Shown in pieces: positions 13,101 to 23,059 of a stretch of 64,000 nt of DNA. A model generated the notes under the pieces. It was not told the origin of the DNA, ran no database searches, and saw nothing but the letters and a program-made list of their open reading frames with translations. Every line of letters starts with the position of its first letter. Positions within the stretch are counted from its first letter, which is position 1. The DNA comes from Trichomonas vaginalis G3 (lineage: Eukaryota > Parabasalia > Trichomonadida > Trichomonadidae), in NCBI RefSeq assembly GCF_026262505.1, contig NC_067208.1, positions 12,905,962-12,969,961 of the forward strand, written 5' to 3'. Both the position numbers and the translations under genes were made by a program.

Positions 13101-16100
13101 GCTTCTCTTGAAAGAATTTGGCCAGTGTGGATACTCTAACTTAACATCTGATGTAGCGTTAGCGTTTGAAGCTGAGTTTAAATTCACGGATTTCAGTTCT
13201 GGTTCTTTTCTTTCAACACTGCACCTGAACTATAGTTCTTTAATGACAATATGTTTGTCGTTCGTGAGTCAACATTTGATGTTGGTTCAATTGGAACATA
13301 ACGGCACCAGCTAAGAGGATTTGCTTCTCATTTCATATAGAATAAAAACCTTTTATATGTATGAAATGAACAATACACTCGACAAGGGTTTTGAATGTAA
13401 AGCTAACGAATGAAAATATGTTGAATTCACTGAGACAGGAAGCTGTGTAAAAAGATGTAGAACTACTGAACAAAAAAGAGCTAAGGGAAGAAACAGAACA
13501 TGAACAAAGGTGAAGCCTATAAAAATTTATGTCAATGATGCTCAGGAGTTCAAACATAAAGTATGCAGAAAGTTAGAGTTTATCTCTCAAAGGTGAAAAG
13601 CCTTCATTAAGAACATGCTATTCTAACGCATATCTCAAAGCTAACGGAATGGATGAAGTGGATGATATGAAATGACACAAAAATAACAGAAATGCGACAG
13701 AGATCATGGAATTTGTTTACCATCAGCAATTGAAGGTTAAACTTTAAAACAATGTTGGTCGTTCCATGGAAATATTTTTGACTTTAATGGTATTAGTCAT
13801 GATAATGAATTCAAGGTATGAACGAGAGAGATGAGAGACTTATATGCCTTCCCAAATTTCTTCAAAAGGTAATGTTATACCTGACTGTTTCCACAAATGA
13901 GTTCAATATCATAACGTGAGAAACCTTGAAAGATAACGAAGTCAGTTATGAGACGTTTTATGTTTAAAGCTAAAAACCTCCATGTTTGCATAAGTATTGC
14001 TACAGTTAAGTGAATGTCTGACTTTAGTAATGATATTAGCTAATGGTGAGTCTGGTTTTGACACTAAACCTTTTCCGGCGAAGTCGTCGCAAACGAGCAG
14101 AGTGTTTGAAGGATACTTTTTGAAGGGGTATTTTTGAAAGTTTTGATAGAATGTAGTTTGTAAGTCTTTCATATCGTAAACTCCTGAGTACTGACGTAAG
14201 TGGTGTTGTCAATAATTCTTTCCATCTCCTCAGAAGTCTTTTGCATTCCTGACTGTATAAATTCAACGATGGCATAATATTCCTCTACGTCGAATGTAAC
14301 GTTGAAGAAATTCAATGAGTTCACTGTCTGGAACTTTAACGCAGAAAGGCTTGAACTTTTGACATAAAATGTTTTCGCTGTTGAGATCACATAAGAGTCT
14401 GAAGTTGCTGATATAATGATTTGTCCATAATATGAGTCATTTCCTAAACCGCTCTGTTATGAGTATATGACGAATGAGGTTAAATGTCTTACCGAACCCA
14501 TCTTCCACAATAGAAATACAGCACACATTTGAACAGAACTCATAGTCCTTACTGAAAGCAAGAATGAGAGAAGAGTTAAGTTTGTCTGTAGTTTCATTCA
14601 TGTCTTCATCTACGTCATGTATTAAATCGCTTCATTTTATCTGCCATTAAAAATGCAAGTCAGAAATATTCAGAACATAGCACCGAGGTCCTAACTGACA
14701 AGAGTATAAAGATATACTATGAACATTTATGATGAAACCCAAACCAAATTCAAGAACAGTATACTTATGAATATCCAAGACAACTGGGTAGAGTAAGTAG
14801 GAGGTGAGAAAGCTATTGAAATAAGAAGGTTCGAAGTATTCCAGCAGGAAGAACAATATTATTGAAGAACTTTAATGTTTGAGTATATATGATGAGACAA
14901 AGAAGCAAGATAGTTTTCCTATTGCTGTGTATGTGAACCTAGACACAGGAGAATGACATGAAAGTTTTTTAATACAAAGCTTCAAACGGTAGTGAGAGAA
15001 CAACTGACTGCGGAAGGACACCCATTACCGTTCAGAAGTTAGCATAGCATATAATTTTGAAACAAAACTCAATAGATTTTAAAGTCGTCTCTGCAAAGGA
15101 AGTCAGTTTTTACATTTAATGAAGCAGATTATATTCGAATGAAAACTTCAAAGCTATTGCATGGTAGATAATGACGATTGCTTTAAGAAAATATTTTAAA
15201 TCAGTGACTCAACGATGTCAATAGATGACCTTCGTGGAAATGTTACCATCGACGGTTTAACAGTTGAAGGTTAGCAGGATTTGCTTAACAAGATTGTCAA
15301 TTGTGGTATTTGTCTCGTGAGAACATTGTTTATAAATCCAGTATAAGTGAATTTTGCTGAAGAATCTAATTATGTCTTTCCAAACTATATGTATCGCCAC
15401 CGAAGCATTATATGTATAACAAACTTTGTCATAAGTTTAACATAAGACTTGTCGAACCTTCTTCAATGAAGAATGTTGTGCTACCCAAAGACGGAAAGGA
15501 TGGACTCATTATTGAAAATGATTTAATAGCAATATTAAATGAGCTTGTTTTAAAGGTCATTCATGATGAAATACTGTTGTAGAAGATGTTAGCAATTGTT
15601 CAGACAGTTTTATTGAGAATAAGATGATTATAAGAAAGAAAGTTAGATAGACCGCAAAGCGGTGAGGGCGAAGCCCGTGAGAACGCTTTATGTTTCATTG
15701 ACTTCATCCCAGTAAAGAGAACTTTTATGAGATAATATTGAAGAGAGAATGATTTTAATATGGTGTAAATGGAGCTTGCAAGCTTTAGGCGAATGGAACA
15801 AAAGGCATTAGCATTTGGAGCAAAAGCACTTGGAGCTTATGACGCAGTAAATAAAATGAGTGGAGGAAGGGTTTCGAAGACATTAGATGCAAATAAGGGA
15901 AGATTGGAGGCTGGGTTGCAAAGAAGTTATAAGAATTAAATAATACGGGCTCATAAATAAAGCATCCAATTTGGTTGCGACTGAGTCAGAAAAGCTTTAG
16001 GAAAAGGACGATGAGTTTGCAAAACATGGCAAAGACTTTAATGACCAGATGAAAGGTGAAACAATGCATTTAAATAGAGTCGATGGAACTAAAGAAAATG

Positions 16101-16950
16101 TTTCCTCTCCACCAGTAGTTCTTCCGTATGGTCTCCTATGGAATGTATGGAAACCCTTACGAAGACCCATTTGACCCTTGACTGGTGGAAGTAACTGGTA
16201 TCATTACGGCCGAAAGAAGAAGACAGTCAAAGTTGGAGACAGACGTGAAGAAAGCAACAAAAAAAGAAACCAGGAAGAGAGTTATAAAAGCAATGAATTC
16301 AAGTGGGTGAAAAAAACAGGTGAAAAGAGGTGAAATCTCACCACTGTCACCTAAAATTTATTTATGTGGCTATGTTTTCATACGTGTGAGGGTGGTGATA
16401 ATCATTAATTTTTAAGTTATTGTTTTATTTTATTTTTATATAAATGACGAACTATTGAGAATAACAAACTACAGACGGTCATGAGTTGCAAGAATTTGTT
16501 CTTCGTTCCCTCGTGAAAATAACAATTCTATCAGATACGAGGGAGAAGGGTAAAGTTAGTTGAGCGTTTATGAAGGAATGAAGAATGGAAAGTTTATACA
16601 AGCATACCGATACAAACGGTAAACGTGTTCATTAGCTTTGTCAAAACTTACTAACATTCATTTTGACAGTGATTTTGACTCTGACGATTAGGAGGAACAG
16701 CAGCGATACGAAGAATATGAACTATTGTGTGAAACACAGCAATGGGAAGAGTTGCAATAATTGTAAGTGAGAACGTTTTATTTTTACAGTAGTGAGTGAA
16801 TGCGTTGGCGGCTTTAATAAATATTTAAGGTTAAAGTTGGTTTTTGCGTTCATGTTGTAAAATATACGTTAACGGTTTTGTAAAGTGTCAAATTCACAAG
16901 TATTGCGTACGGAGGAACGCAGTGCTCTTGTACACGAGAACTTGTATACT
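10107..16950. mobile_element. Maverick/Polinton B', partial copy of B, broken
   Basis: This copies 19.45-26.24 kb in the same orientation. Parts in order: C-terminally truncated fibre gene (minus, to about 11690), penton-like gene (plus, about 11705-12450), a small gene (about 12452-12720), CCG-family gene (minus, about 12720-13335), a small gene (plus, about 13357-13745), packaging ATPase (minus, about 13745-14640), then five small plus-strand genes to about 16765 and the terminal hairpin near 16900. All have frames broken many times, overwhelmingly in a pattern that fits sequencing noise. Its right terminus abuts the integrase gene of B with no host DNA between. Confidence 0.8.
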
Positions 16951-17901
16951 AACTTTATAAGTGTCATCGTTTGTGTTGTAGTCAAGTATTTCAATAACCA
17001 CTCCTCGCTTTGCTTCGTCAATGGTTTCAGCAAGTTTGCCATTACTACTTTCGACTAATTTATGACGAGGGTAAAATGCTATGGAGTCGTCAGCAGCTTT
17101 TATAAGATATCCATTACCTTGCGTAGAGTCTACGATATAATAATTTCGACTTAACCTTAAACGTTTCTTTGTCAACGGTTTGTCGTCAAGAACTACACGA
17201 ACTTTTGTTCCAGGAATGAGAGTAAATTGTGTTGAATTTCTGATATTTTGTGTTTGGCTTCGTTTCTTTTGTATATACTTTTCTTCTTGTTGTTGTGTCA
17301 TTGAATTTGGTGTATGTCCTGTTGTAGAATGTGTTGAGGAATTGTAAACTTCGATGAAATGTTTCATTGTTTCTTCGGTAAAGTCTCGCTCTTGATTTAA
17401 ATCTCTGAGAGTCCTTATGAAGCGGTTTATGATGCCGAGTATGTTATGGTTATGGTCTTCAGTAGTGTAGTGAGTTATGTTATGCTTAATGAGAAATTCT
17501 GTGATTTCGTTGCTGAGGTATGCACTGTCTTGGTCTGATGTTAAAGTACTTGGGTTATGTTCTGCTACAAACTTTTGTAAAACTCTTAACACTTCATGAG
17601 TTCCTTTATTTTTCATTGGATATGCATATGCTTTACGAGTGTTAACATTTATGAAGATGAGGAATGGTTTATGGCCACATTTTCTGCTTTGAATGAGAGT
17701 GTCAAATTGGTATGCGTCAGGAGTGTTGGAGTAAATTGGTAAAAAGTAGTCGTAAGGGTTTATTTTTGTTTGATGTACAACATTTTTGTCAAAGAACCTT
17801 TTCACTTCAGCTCTGTTAGTAAATCCCCAACTCTTTGCAGCTTCATTGAACTTCTTAAATGACCTCCATGGATGTTGTTCGAATACTTCTTTCAAGCTCA
17901 T
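16894..17901 (-). CDS. Retroviral-type (rve) integrase of Maverick B
   Basis: This 335-residue frame is the Maverick integrase, which inserts the linear element into host DNA. An rve core runs from about residue 55 to 215 with the TSDQDSAY block and a downstream NHNILGIINRFIRTLRDLN block typical of this group. A basic SH3/chromo-like C-terminal part follows (about 220-300, with VRVVLDDKPLTKK and NYYIVDSTQG). The last codons run past the element junction at 16950 into the neighbouring copy, so the C-terminal tip is not native. The start codon sits in TAAATG. The fibre gene lies 19 bp upstream on the same strand. Confidence 0.88.
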   Translation of the reverse strand: MSLKEVFEQHPWRSFKKFNEAAKSWGFTNRAEVKRFFDKNVVHQTKINPYDYFLPIYSNTPDAYQFDTLIQSRKCGHKPFLIFINVNTRKAYAYPMKNKGTHEVLRVLQKFVAEHNPSTLTSDQDSAYLSNEITEFLIKHNITHYTTEDHNHNILGIINRFIRTLRDLNQERDFTEETMKHFIEVYNSSTHSTTGHTPNSMTQQQEEKYIQKKRSQTQNIRNSTQFTLIPGTKVRVVLDDKPLTKKRLRLSRNYYIVDSTQGNGYLIKAADDSIAFYPRHKLVESSNGKLAETIDEAKRGVVIEILDYNTNDDTYKVSIQVLVYKSTAFLRTQYL

Positions 17902-17920
17902 TTATGTAAAGTTAAAGATT

Positions 17921-20900
17921 TTAACCAACTCGTATCCAAGCGTGCATTGTTATATAAGGAGGCATATAATCTTTTCCATTACCTGCTGGGTCTGTAATAC
18001 CAGCTACAACATGTGTATGATTTCCTGCAGTTCCACAGAAAATACCTGTGCTAACATCTTTGGGGTCATCTGAGATATCATATCTGTTCATTCCCTGTCT
18101 ATCCGAACCCGCTGCAAGATTTGTATAACCTCTTTTTGTTATTGAATGTGAATGGTTTCCTTCCACAGATGTTCTTCCACTGAACCTATGCATATGTGAA
18201 GGAAGGTTTTCAATACCTATTTTCTTTGAACCTCCCATCTTCATTGACTGCGTATTAGTGTAGAATGGAAAACTGTCAACTATTTCATACCATCTACCAC
18301 CAAATAAAGTGTTTGGATTTATTGGATTCATAGACGTATAAACAGCTCCTATAGGATATATTAAATCATATATGCTCATAACTCTATAAACATATTCTAA
18401 AGAACTTATGTCATTAAATACCATTTGGAATGTATCTCCCGGATGAAATGTTGCATTTGTTCCACTTTTATAATGTAATGTTAGTTCAATAGAATTATCC
18501 AAGAAAAATTCAAAAGTATCTGGTTGAAGACCTCTAACAAATTCAAATGGAGTTGCTGGTTCACCATTTATAATTTCTGTTGTAAATGTCATTGTATCTG
18601 GTTTCGAAAATTTCTTTGTTAGTTCTGCATCCACATAAGTTTTATCAGCTTTCTTATCTAACATTGCTGGTAGTTCATATGCTTCAAAGTTTCTGGCATG
18701 ATCTTCGGTATTCCTGCAACTCTTATCTAAATTGTTAAGAGTATCTTTTACGCTTGTACTTGGATTTTCTAATGGTGCACTTGAACCAAGGTCAAAGTTC
18801 AATATTATGTCGTCTGCTCTAACAGTAGTGAAGGATTTATGTGTATGATTTTTGTCGGCTTTACTGTCTAAAGAAGTTTGAAGTTCATTTATATCGGAGA
18901 TGTTGTGTTTATGAGATTTCAAAACTTTGTTCATTGCTTCGAGTTCTGTTTTGTCAGCTTTACTTTTAATAGCATCTTCAAAAGTTATTTTTGACTTAAC
19001 TCTCAACATAAATCTTGGTTCAACTAATACACCGTTAACATTGAAAGTAGAGGCATAAATTTCACCGGTATAACCAAATGCTTCTGGTGCTTTAGCTACA
19101 TCATACTGTACAGTACAGCTTATGTCATAACCTTTAGCACGAATGTATTTATATCTTCTTTCATTAACATTTTTTGTCTTCGCTTCATCACTTCGTGTTA
19201 AATATCCATGGTAGTCCGTTATAATCTGTTCGTCTGAAGTTATATAATGAACATGGTTCTTGTCCGCTTTACTATTTAATGTAGCTTGAAGTTCATTTAT
19301 ATCGGAGATGTTGTGTTTATGAGATTTCAAAACTTTGTTCATTGCGTCAAGTTCATTTTTATCTGCTTTACTATTTAATGTAGCTTGAAGTTCATTTATA
19401 TCGGAGATATTGTGTTTATGTTCTTTATCTGCTTTTTCGGCTAATTTCTCTTCTATCTCATTTATTTCAAGTTCATGCCTACCACCACCTCCCGAAGAAG
19501 TATTTTTCTTCAGCTCTTGAAGAACGTCCACTTCGCCATCTTTGGTGTCAATAATGAGACTTTGAGTTAAAACCTTTCCTGTCTTAATGGATGTTTGTAA
19601 AACTTCTTCTTCACCGTGTTCGGGGTCATGGTCGTCATCATATCTTGTGAAATCAGAGATGTTGTCATACATTAAACATATCTGTCTCAAAAGTTCTGCT
19701 ATTTGAAACTGGAACGAAAGATATACAGAACTTTCATCATCTCCTAAAGTCAAGTCTGCTTTCTTAAGTATTTCTTGAATGTATGCAATGAGAACAGAGT
19801 ACCTTGGAAAATATTCGAACAATATTTCATTAGCTGTTGGTTTTGGTGGTTCTTTTGGAGTTTCTGTTGTTTCAGTTCCTTCTGTAGGTTCTGTTGGAGT
19901 TTCTGCATCTCTTGACTTCAATGCTCTTGCTCTCAAAGACCTAAATGTTAGAGCACCAGGTTTTACAAAGGACTTTATAAATGCTTTAATAGTTCCTGGT
20001 AAGTTATTGTTAGCATTAAGTAAGTTCCTTATGCTTCCATCATGTACGTCCATAGCACTATGTAAAAAATCTATACTTTTCTTGTAGTCAGCAATAGACT
20101 GACTGTGATTTTTTAAAGATTTGTCAATACCTTTAAGCCAATCTTCATGCATGTCTGATACTGAGCCAAGAATATCATTTGCTTCCTTTAGTGTATTTTG
20201 TGCTTGTCGTAAAGTATCCAATCCCGTACGTGCATTGTTTGCTATACGTCTTACAGTATCTATTTGACTCCTTGTTTCTTGCATCCAACCAGATAAAGTT
20301 TTAATAGTATCCGAACCATTTGAAATGAAGTTCAAAGCATTTTTAACGTCATTTAAAACTTCTTCACCAAGTACTGCCCATATCTTTCCGATTTGGTATT
20401 GAAGAACTCCATATGAAGCAGCTGTTAAACCAGTATTTATAAGGTCCCATATCCATGATTTAGCAGTTTTTCCATCCTTTCCATCCTTTCCATCCAAACC
20501 GTTTTCGCCTTGAGGTCCTTGTATTCCTTGTATTCCTTGTATTCCTTGAGGTCCTTGAGGTCCGGTGTCACCCTTCTCTCCTTTCAGTTCATCTTTATGT
20601 TCGTTATAATATTCTAATGTCATAAGGTGTACATCATTACTGCTACCAGCAACGCCGAGAATTTGTTTCTCATTCATGACTAAATTCTTTAGGCATTTAA
20701 TGTTGTCGTCAAATCGAAAGCTCTTTAACAATTCAATGAGAACATTCAGTACTTTCACTAATGAGGCATCTACTGTAGAATTTATATATTGCACCGTTCC
20801 ATCATTTATAATAGGAACTTTGCTTGTTGTAATGAATGGGTCATAAGTGTTAAAAGTATCGAAATCAATGACTTTTTTAGTTTTTCCATCGTCAATGACT

Positions 20901-20998
20901 AAATCATTGCCTTCAATGGTTAAAGTTGAGTTTTCGTTTACTAGTTCATGTGCTCTTCTTGCTTCATTTGTTTCATACGCATATGCAGCTATACTCAT
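17921..20998 (-). CDS. Long fibre protein: collagen-like stalk plus phage tail-collar tip
   Basis: The 1025-residue frame has a modular build. An N-terminal anchor covers residues 1-140. A collagen-like Gly-X-Y run follows at about 140-180 (GPQGIQGIQGIQGPQG). Next comes a long helical region and a Thr/Pro-rich hinge (about 370-395). At least four trimer-type repeats of the KADKNHTHNISDINELQ kind occur between about 540 and 760. The C-terminal tip resembles phage tail-collar/receptor-binding domains: YPIGAVYTSMNPINP, GGRWYEI, ENLPSHMHRF, GNHSHS, GNHTHV and YMPPYITMHAW. It is probably the host-attachment fibre of a virion; that role is inferred. E2 has a shorter relative at 54523-55671. The divergent penton-like gene starts 17 bp away. 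Confidence 0.8.
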   Translation of the reverse strand: MSIAAYAYETNEARRAHELVNENSTLTIEGNDLVIDDGKTKKVIDFDTFNTYDPFITTSKVPIINDGTVQYINSTVDASLVKVLNVLIELLKSFRFDDNIKCLKNLVMNEKQILGVAGSSNDVHLMTLEYYNEHKDELKGEKGDTGPQGPQGIQGIQGIQGPQGENGLDGKDGKDGKTAKSWIWDLINTGLTAASYGVLQYQIGKIWAVLGEEVLNDVKNALNFISNGSDTIKTLSGWMQETRSQIDTVRRIANNARTGLDTLRQAQNTLKEANDILGSVSDMHEDWLKGIDKSLKNHSQSIADYKKSIDFLHSAMDVHDGSIRNLLNANNNLPGTIKAFIKSFVKPGALTFRSLRARALKSRDAETPTEPTEGTETTETPKEPPKPTANEILFEYFPRYSVLIAYIQEILKKADLTLGDDESSVYLSFQFQIAELLRQICLMYDNISDFTRYDDDHDPEHGEEEVLQTSIKTGKVLTQSLIIDTKDGEVDVLQELKKNTSSGGGGRHELEINEIEEKLAEKADKEHKHNISDINELQATLNSKADKNELDAMNKVLKSHKHNISDINELQATLNSKADKNHVHYITSDEQIITDYHGYLTRSDEAKTKNVNERRYKYIRAKGYDISCTVQYDVAKAPEAFGYTGEIYASTFNVNGVLVEPRFMLRVKSKITFEDAIKSKADKTELEAMNKVLKSHKHNISDINELQTSLDSKADKNHTHKSFTTVRADDIILNFDLGSSAPLENPSTSVKDTLNNLDKSCRNTEDHARNFEAYELPAMLDKKADKTYVDAELTKKFSKPDTMTFTTEIINGEPATPFEFVRGLQPDTFEFFLDNSIELTLHYKSGTNATFHPGDTFQMVFNDISSLEYVYRVMSIYDLIYPIGAVYTSMNPINPNTLFGGRWYEIVDSFPFYTNTQSMKMGGSKKIGIENLPSHMHRFSGRTSVEGNHSHSITKRGYTNLAAGSDRQGMNRYDISDDPKDVSTGIFCGTAGNHTHVVAGITDPAGNGKDYMPPYITMHAWIRVG

Positions 20999-21015
20999 AT
21001 TTTAATGAGAATAAA

Positions 21016-21741
21016 ATGTTGTTCTATTTGCAAAGTACAGACCCAAACGAATACGGGACAGTAAAGCTTCAAACAAACTTAGGTCTACAGAATGAAGCAC
21101 TTGCTTTCAGAGTTGTTGACTTCAATACTATCGCAACTTTTGTCATAACAGATGAAACAGATTTCATGGAGTTTGAAATAGATGGAAAGAAGCATGAAAT
21201 AAGATTTCACAATAATGTAGAATATAAGATGGAAACATTAGCTGGAGTGTTAAATGCGCTCATAAATACTACAATAAACAAGGAGAACGAAGAAAACTTA
21301 ATGAATGTTAAACTTATTGCAGGAGTTTTGAAGTTCAGTTATGCAAAGGAGTTTAAGATAACACGAATGAGTCATAGAGTTCAATTGCTTCTGGGTGCAT
21401 ACCATATGACATTTCCTTTGAAAAGTGTTGACAAAACGATTGAGATGAAATCTGTTCCATACGTATGTTATGGTAATTGTTTGTACATTGAGTCTAAAAT
21501 AGCTAATGTCACAGGTATTTCAGGAGTTAATAGTAAAGGTTCAGTAGAATATAAGTCTTTCTGTTATGCAGTCAATTCAATGTTCATTCCAAACGTTCCT
21601 GTCATAGCAACTCATTTAGGTAAATGGGTTCGCATTAGTCCTCATAATTTGAAAGACATGCAATTCAGACTTGTTGACTTTCAAGGCGAGCCTGTAGAAC
21701 TGAAGGCACCAGTGCGAATGACTGTTGAAGTTGACTTTTAG
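21016..21741 (+). CDS. Penton-like minor capsid candidate of Maverick B
   Basis: This 241-residue protein is beta-rich with few charged runs. Its end (KWVRISPHNLKDMQFRLVDF, then GEPVELKAPVRMTVEVDF) has the look of the closing strands of single jelly-roll minor capsid proteins of Polintons and virophages, in which a conserved 'L.D..G' turn is followed by a terminal strand. The start is chosen at the ATG in ATAAAATG, because frames upstream of it are open only by chance. It is transcribed away from the fibre gene across 17 bp. The penton assignment is an inference from architecture only. Confidence 0.5.
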   Translation: MLFYLQSTDPNEYGTVKLQTNLGLQNEALAFRVVDFNTIATFVITDETDFMEFEIDGKKHEIRFHNNVEYKMETLAGVLNALINTTINKENEENLMNVKLIAGVLKFSYAKEFKITRMSHRVQLLLGAYHMTFPLKSVDKTIEMKSVPYVCYGNCLYIESKIANVTGISGVNSKGSVEYKSFCYAVNSMFIPNVPVIATHLGKWVRISPHNLKDMQFRLVDFQGEPVELKAPVRMTVEVDF

Positions 21742-21751
21742 AAAATATTAA

Positions 21752-22021
21752 ATGCAACAGCTTACAAGAGAACTCAGAGCTAAAAATATAAAGTATGAAT
21801 GTTATGTATTAGGTCATGAACTTTGGTTGTTGCTGTTTGATGAAACAAATGAATTAGTTATGTCAGTCAAGAGAACAGAAAAAGGCGTCAAAGGCGCCGA
21901 GCGCAAAGCGCTATATTGTGTTAGTGAAAACTGCACCAAGTCAATAAGATTAGGTTTGCATTATGAAGATGAGTTCGATACTGTTGAAGAAGTTTTGGAT
22001 AGATATTACAAATTGCTTTAA
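21752..22021 (+). CDS. Small Maverick protein of 89 residues
   Basis: It is charged, with a conserved-looking start MQQLTRELRAKNIKYECYVL and a C-terminal helix EDEFDTVEEVLDRYYKLL. The start codon overlaps a TAAATG motif, 10 bp after the penton-like gene. Its stop shares the TTAA with the stop of the convergent gene at 22018-22632. The function is not recognised. Confidence 0.6.
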   Translation: MQQLTRELRAKNIKYECYVLGHELWLLLFDETNELVMSVKRTEKGVKGAERKALYCVSENCTKSIRLGLHYEDEFDTVEEVLDRYYKLL

Positions 22022-22632
22022 TTTACTAAAACATATTTCAAACAAAGTTTATATTCTGTTGAAAGTTTTGTATATTCATTCGAATATTTATACTTAAACT
22101 CAACTCCTGTAGTTCCTGGTGTTTCAATGATGCGGATGTTACCTATTTTCATGAATGGTGGCGTTTGACCACAGCATTCGATTTCAGGGTCGAGATAGTC
22201 AATGACACATTGTTTCCCTGTTATTCGTGATATAACATTTTCAAGGTCCTCCTTTGTTAGAATTATTTGGTTCTTACTTATAAGATTTGTCAAAAGCTTC
22301 TTATCGTCTTTGAGTAAAATTGTTTGGTATAACTGAAGAAGGTAATGGTCTACGTTATCTGAAGGATTTGTTTGAACATTTGTGTAAGGGTTGTCGTTGG
22401 CTTCTCTTGAAAGAATTTGGGCCAGTGGTGGATACTCTAACTTAACATCTGATGTAGCGTTAGCGTTTGAAGCTGAGTTTAAATTCACGGATTTCAGTTC
22501 TGGTTCTTTTTCTTTCAAACACTCTGAACTATAGTTCTTTATGACAATATTGTTTGTCGTTCGTGAGTCAACATTTGATGTTGGTTCAATTGGAACATTA
22601 ACGGCACCAGCTAAGATGGATTTGCTTCTCAT
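22018..22632 (-). CDS. CCG-family Maverick protein of unknown function
   Basis: This 204-residue protein has a low-complexity Asn/Ser-rich N-terminal half and a conserved C-terminal half with DYLDPEIECCGQTPPF. The E2/E3 genes at 39181 and 63821 carry a matching IEPDIACCG block, so this is a shared Maverick family across two lineages. The pair of cysteines may bind metal or form a disulfide; this is speculative. Only 25 bp separate it from the divergent gene at 22658. Confidence 0.6.
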   Translation of the reverse strand: MRSKSILAGAVNVPIEPTSNVDSRTTNNIVIKNYSSECLKEKEPELKSVNLNSASNANATSDVKLEYPPLAQILSREANDNPYTNVQTNPSDNVDHYLLQLYQTILLKDDKKLLTNLISKNQIILTKEDLENVISRITGKQCVIDYLDPEIECCGQTPPFMKIGNIRIIETPGTTGVEFKYKYSNEYTKLSTEYKLCLKYVLVN

Positions 22633-22657
22633 TTCATATAGAATAAAAACCTTTTAT

Positions 22658-23059
22658 ATGTATGAAATGAACAATACACTCGACAAGGGTTTGAATGTAA
22701 AGCTAACGAATGAAAATATTGTTGAATTCACTGAGACAGGAGCTGTGTATAAAGATGTAGAACTACTGAACAAAAGAGCTAAGGGAAGAAGCAGGAACAT
22801 GAACAAAGGGTGGAAGCCTATAAAAATTTATGTCAATGATGGCTCAGGAGGTTCAAACATAAAGTATGCAGAAAGTTATAGAGTTTATGCTCTCAAAGGT
22901 GAAAAGCCTTCATTTAAGAACAGCTATTCTAACGCATATCCTCAAAAGCTAACGGATGGAGAAGTGGATGATATGAATGACAGCAAAAATATTAACAGAA
23001 ATGGCGACAGAGATGCATGGAATTTGTTTACCATCAGTCAATTGAAGGTTAAACTTTAA
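22658..23059 (+). CDS. Small basic Maverick protein (133 residues)
   Basis: It starts at MYEMNNTLDKGLNVKLTNEN; the frame is open further upstream but overlaps the divergent gene. It contains an Arg/Lys cluster (NKRAKGRSRNMNKGWKPIKI) and a Gly/Ser loop. The function is unknown. It is convergent with the packaging ATPase, and the two stop codons overlap on a single TTAA. Confidence 0.55.
   Translation: MYEMNNTLDKGLNVKLTNENIVEFTETGAVYKDVELLNKRAKGRSRNMNKGWKPIKIYVNDGSGGSNIKYAESYRVYALKGEKPSFKNSYSNAYPQKLTDGEVDDMNDSKNINRNGDRDAWNLFTISQLKVKL

Noticed and set aside
16894-17901. LTR retrotransposon, because of the rve integrase
   Set aside because: No reverse transcriptase, protease, gag or long terminal repeats are present; a packaging ATPase and fibre gene are linked instead.
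17921-20998. Bacterial or phage contamination, because of the tail-collar fibre
   Set aside because: The gene lies in a compact Maverick with integrase and packaging ATPase, has Trichomonas-like base composition and has a relative in E2.
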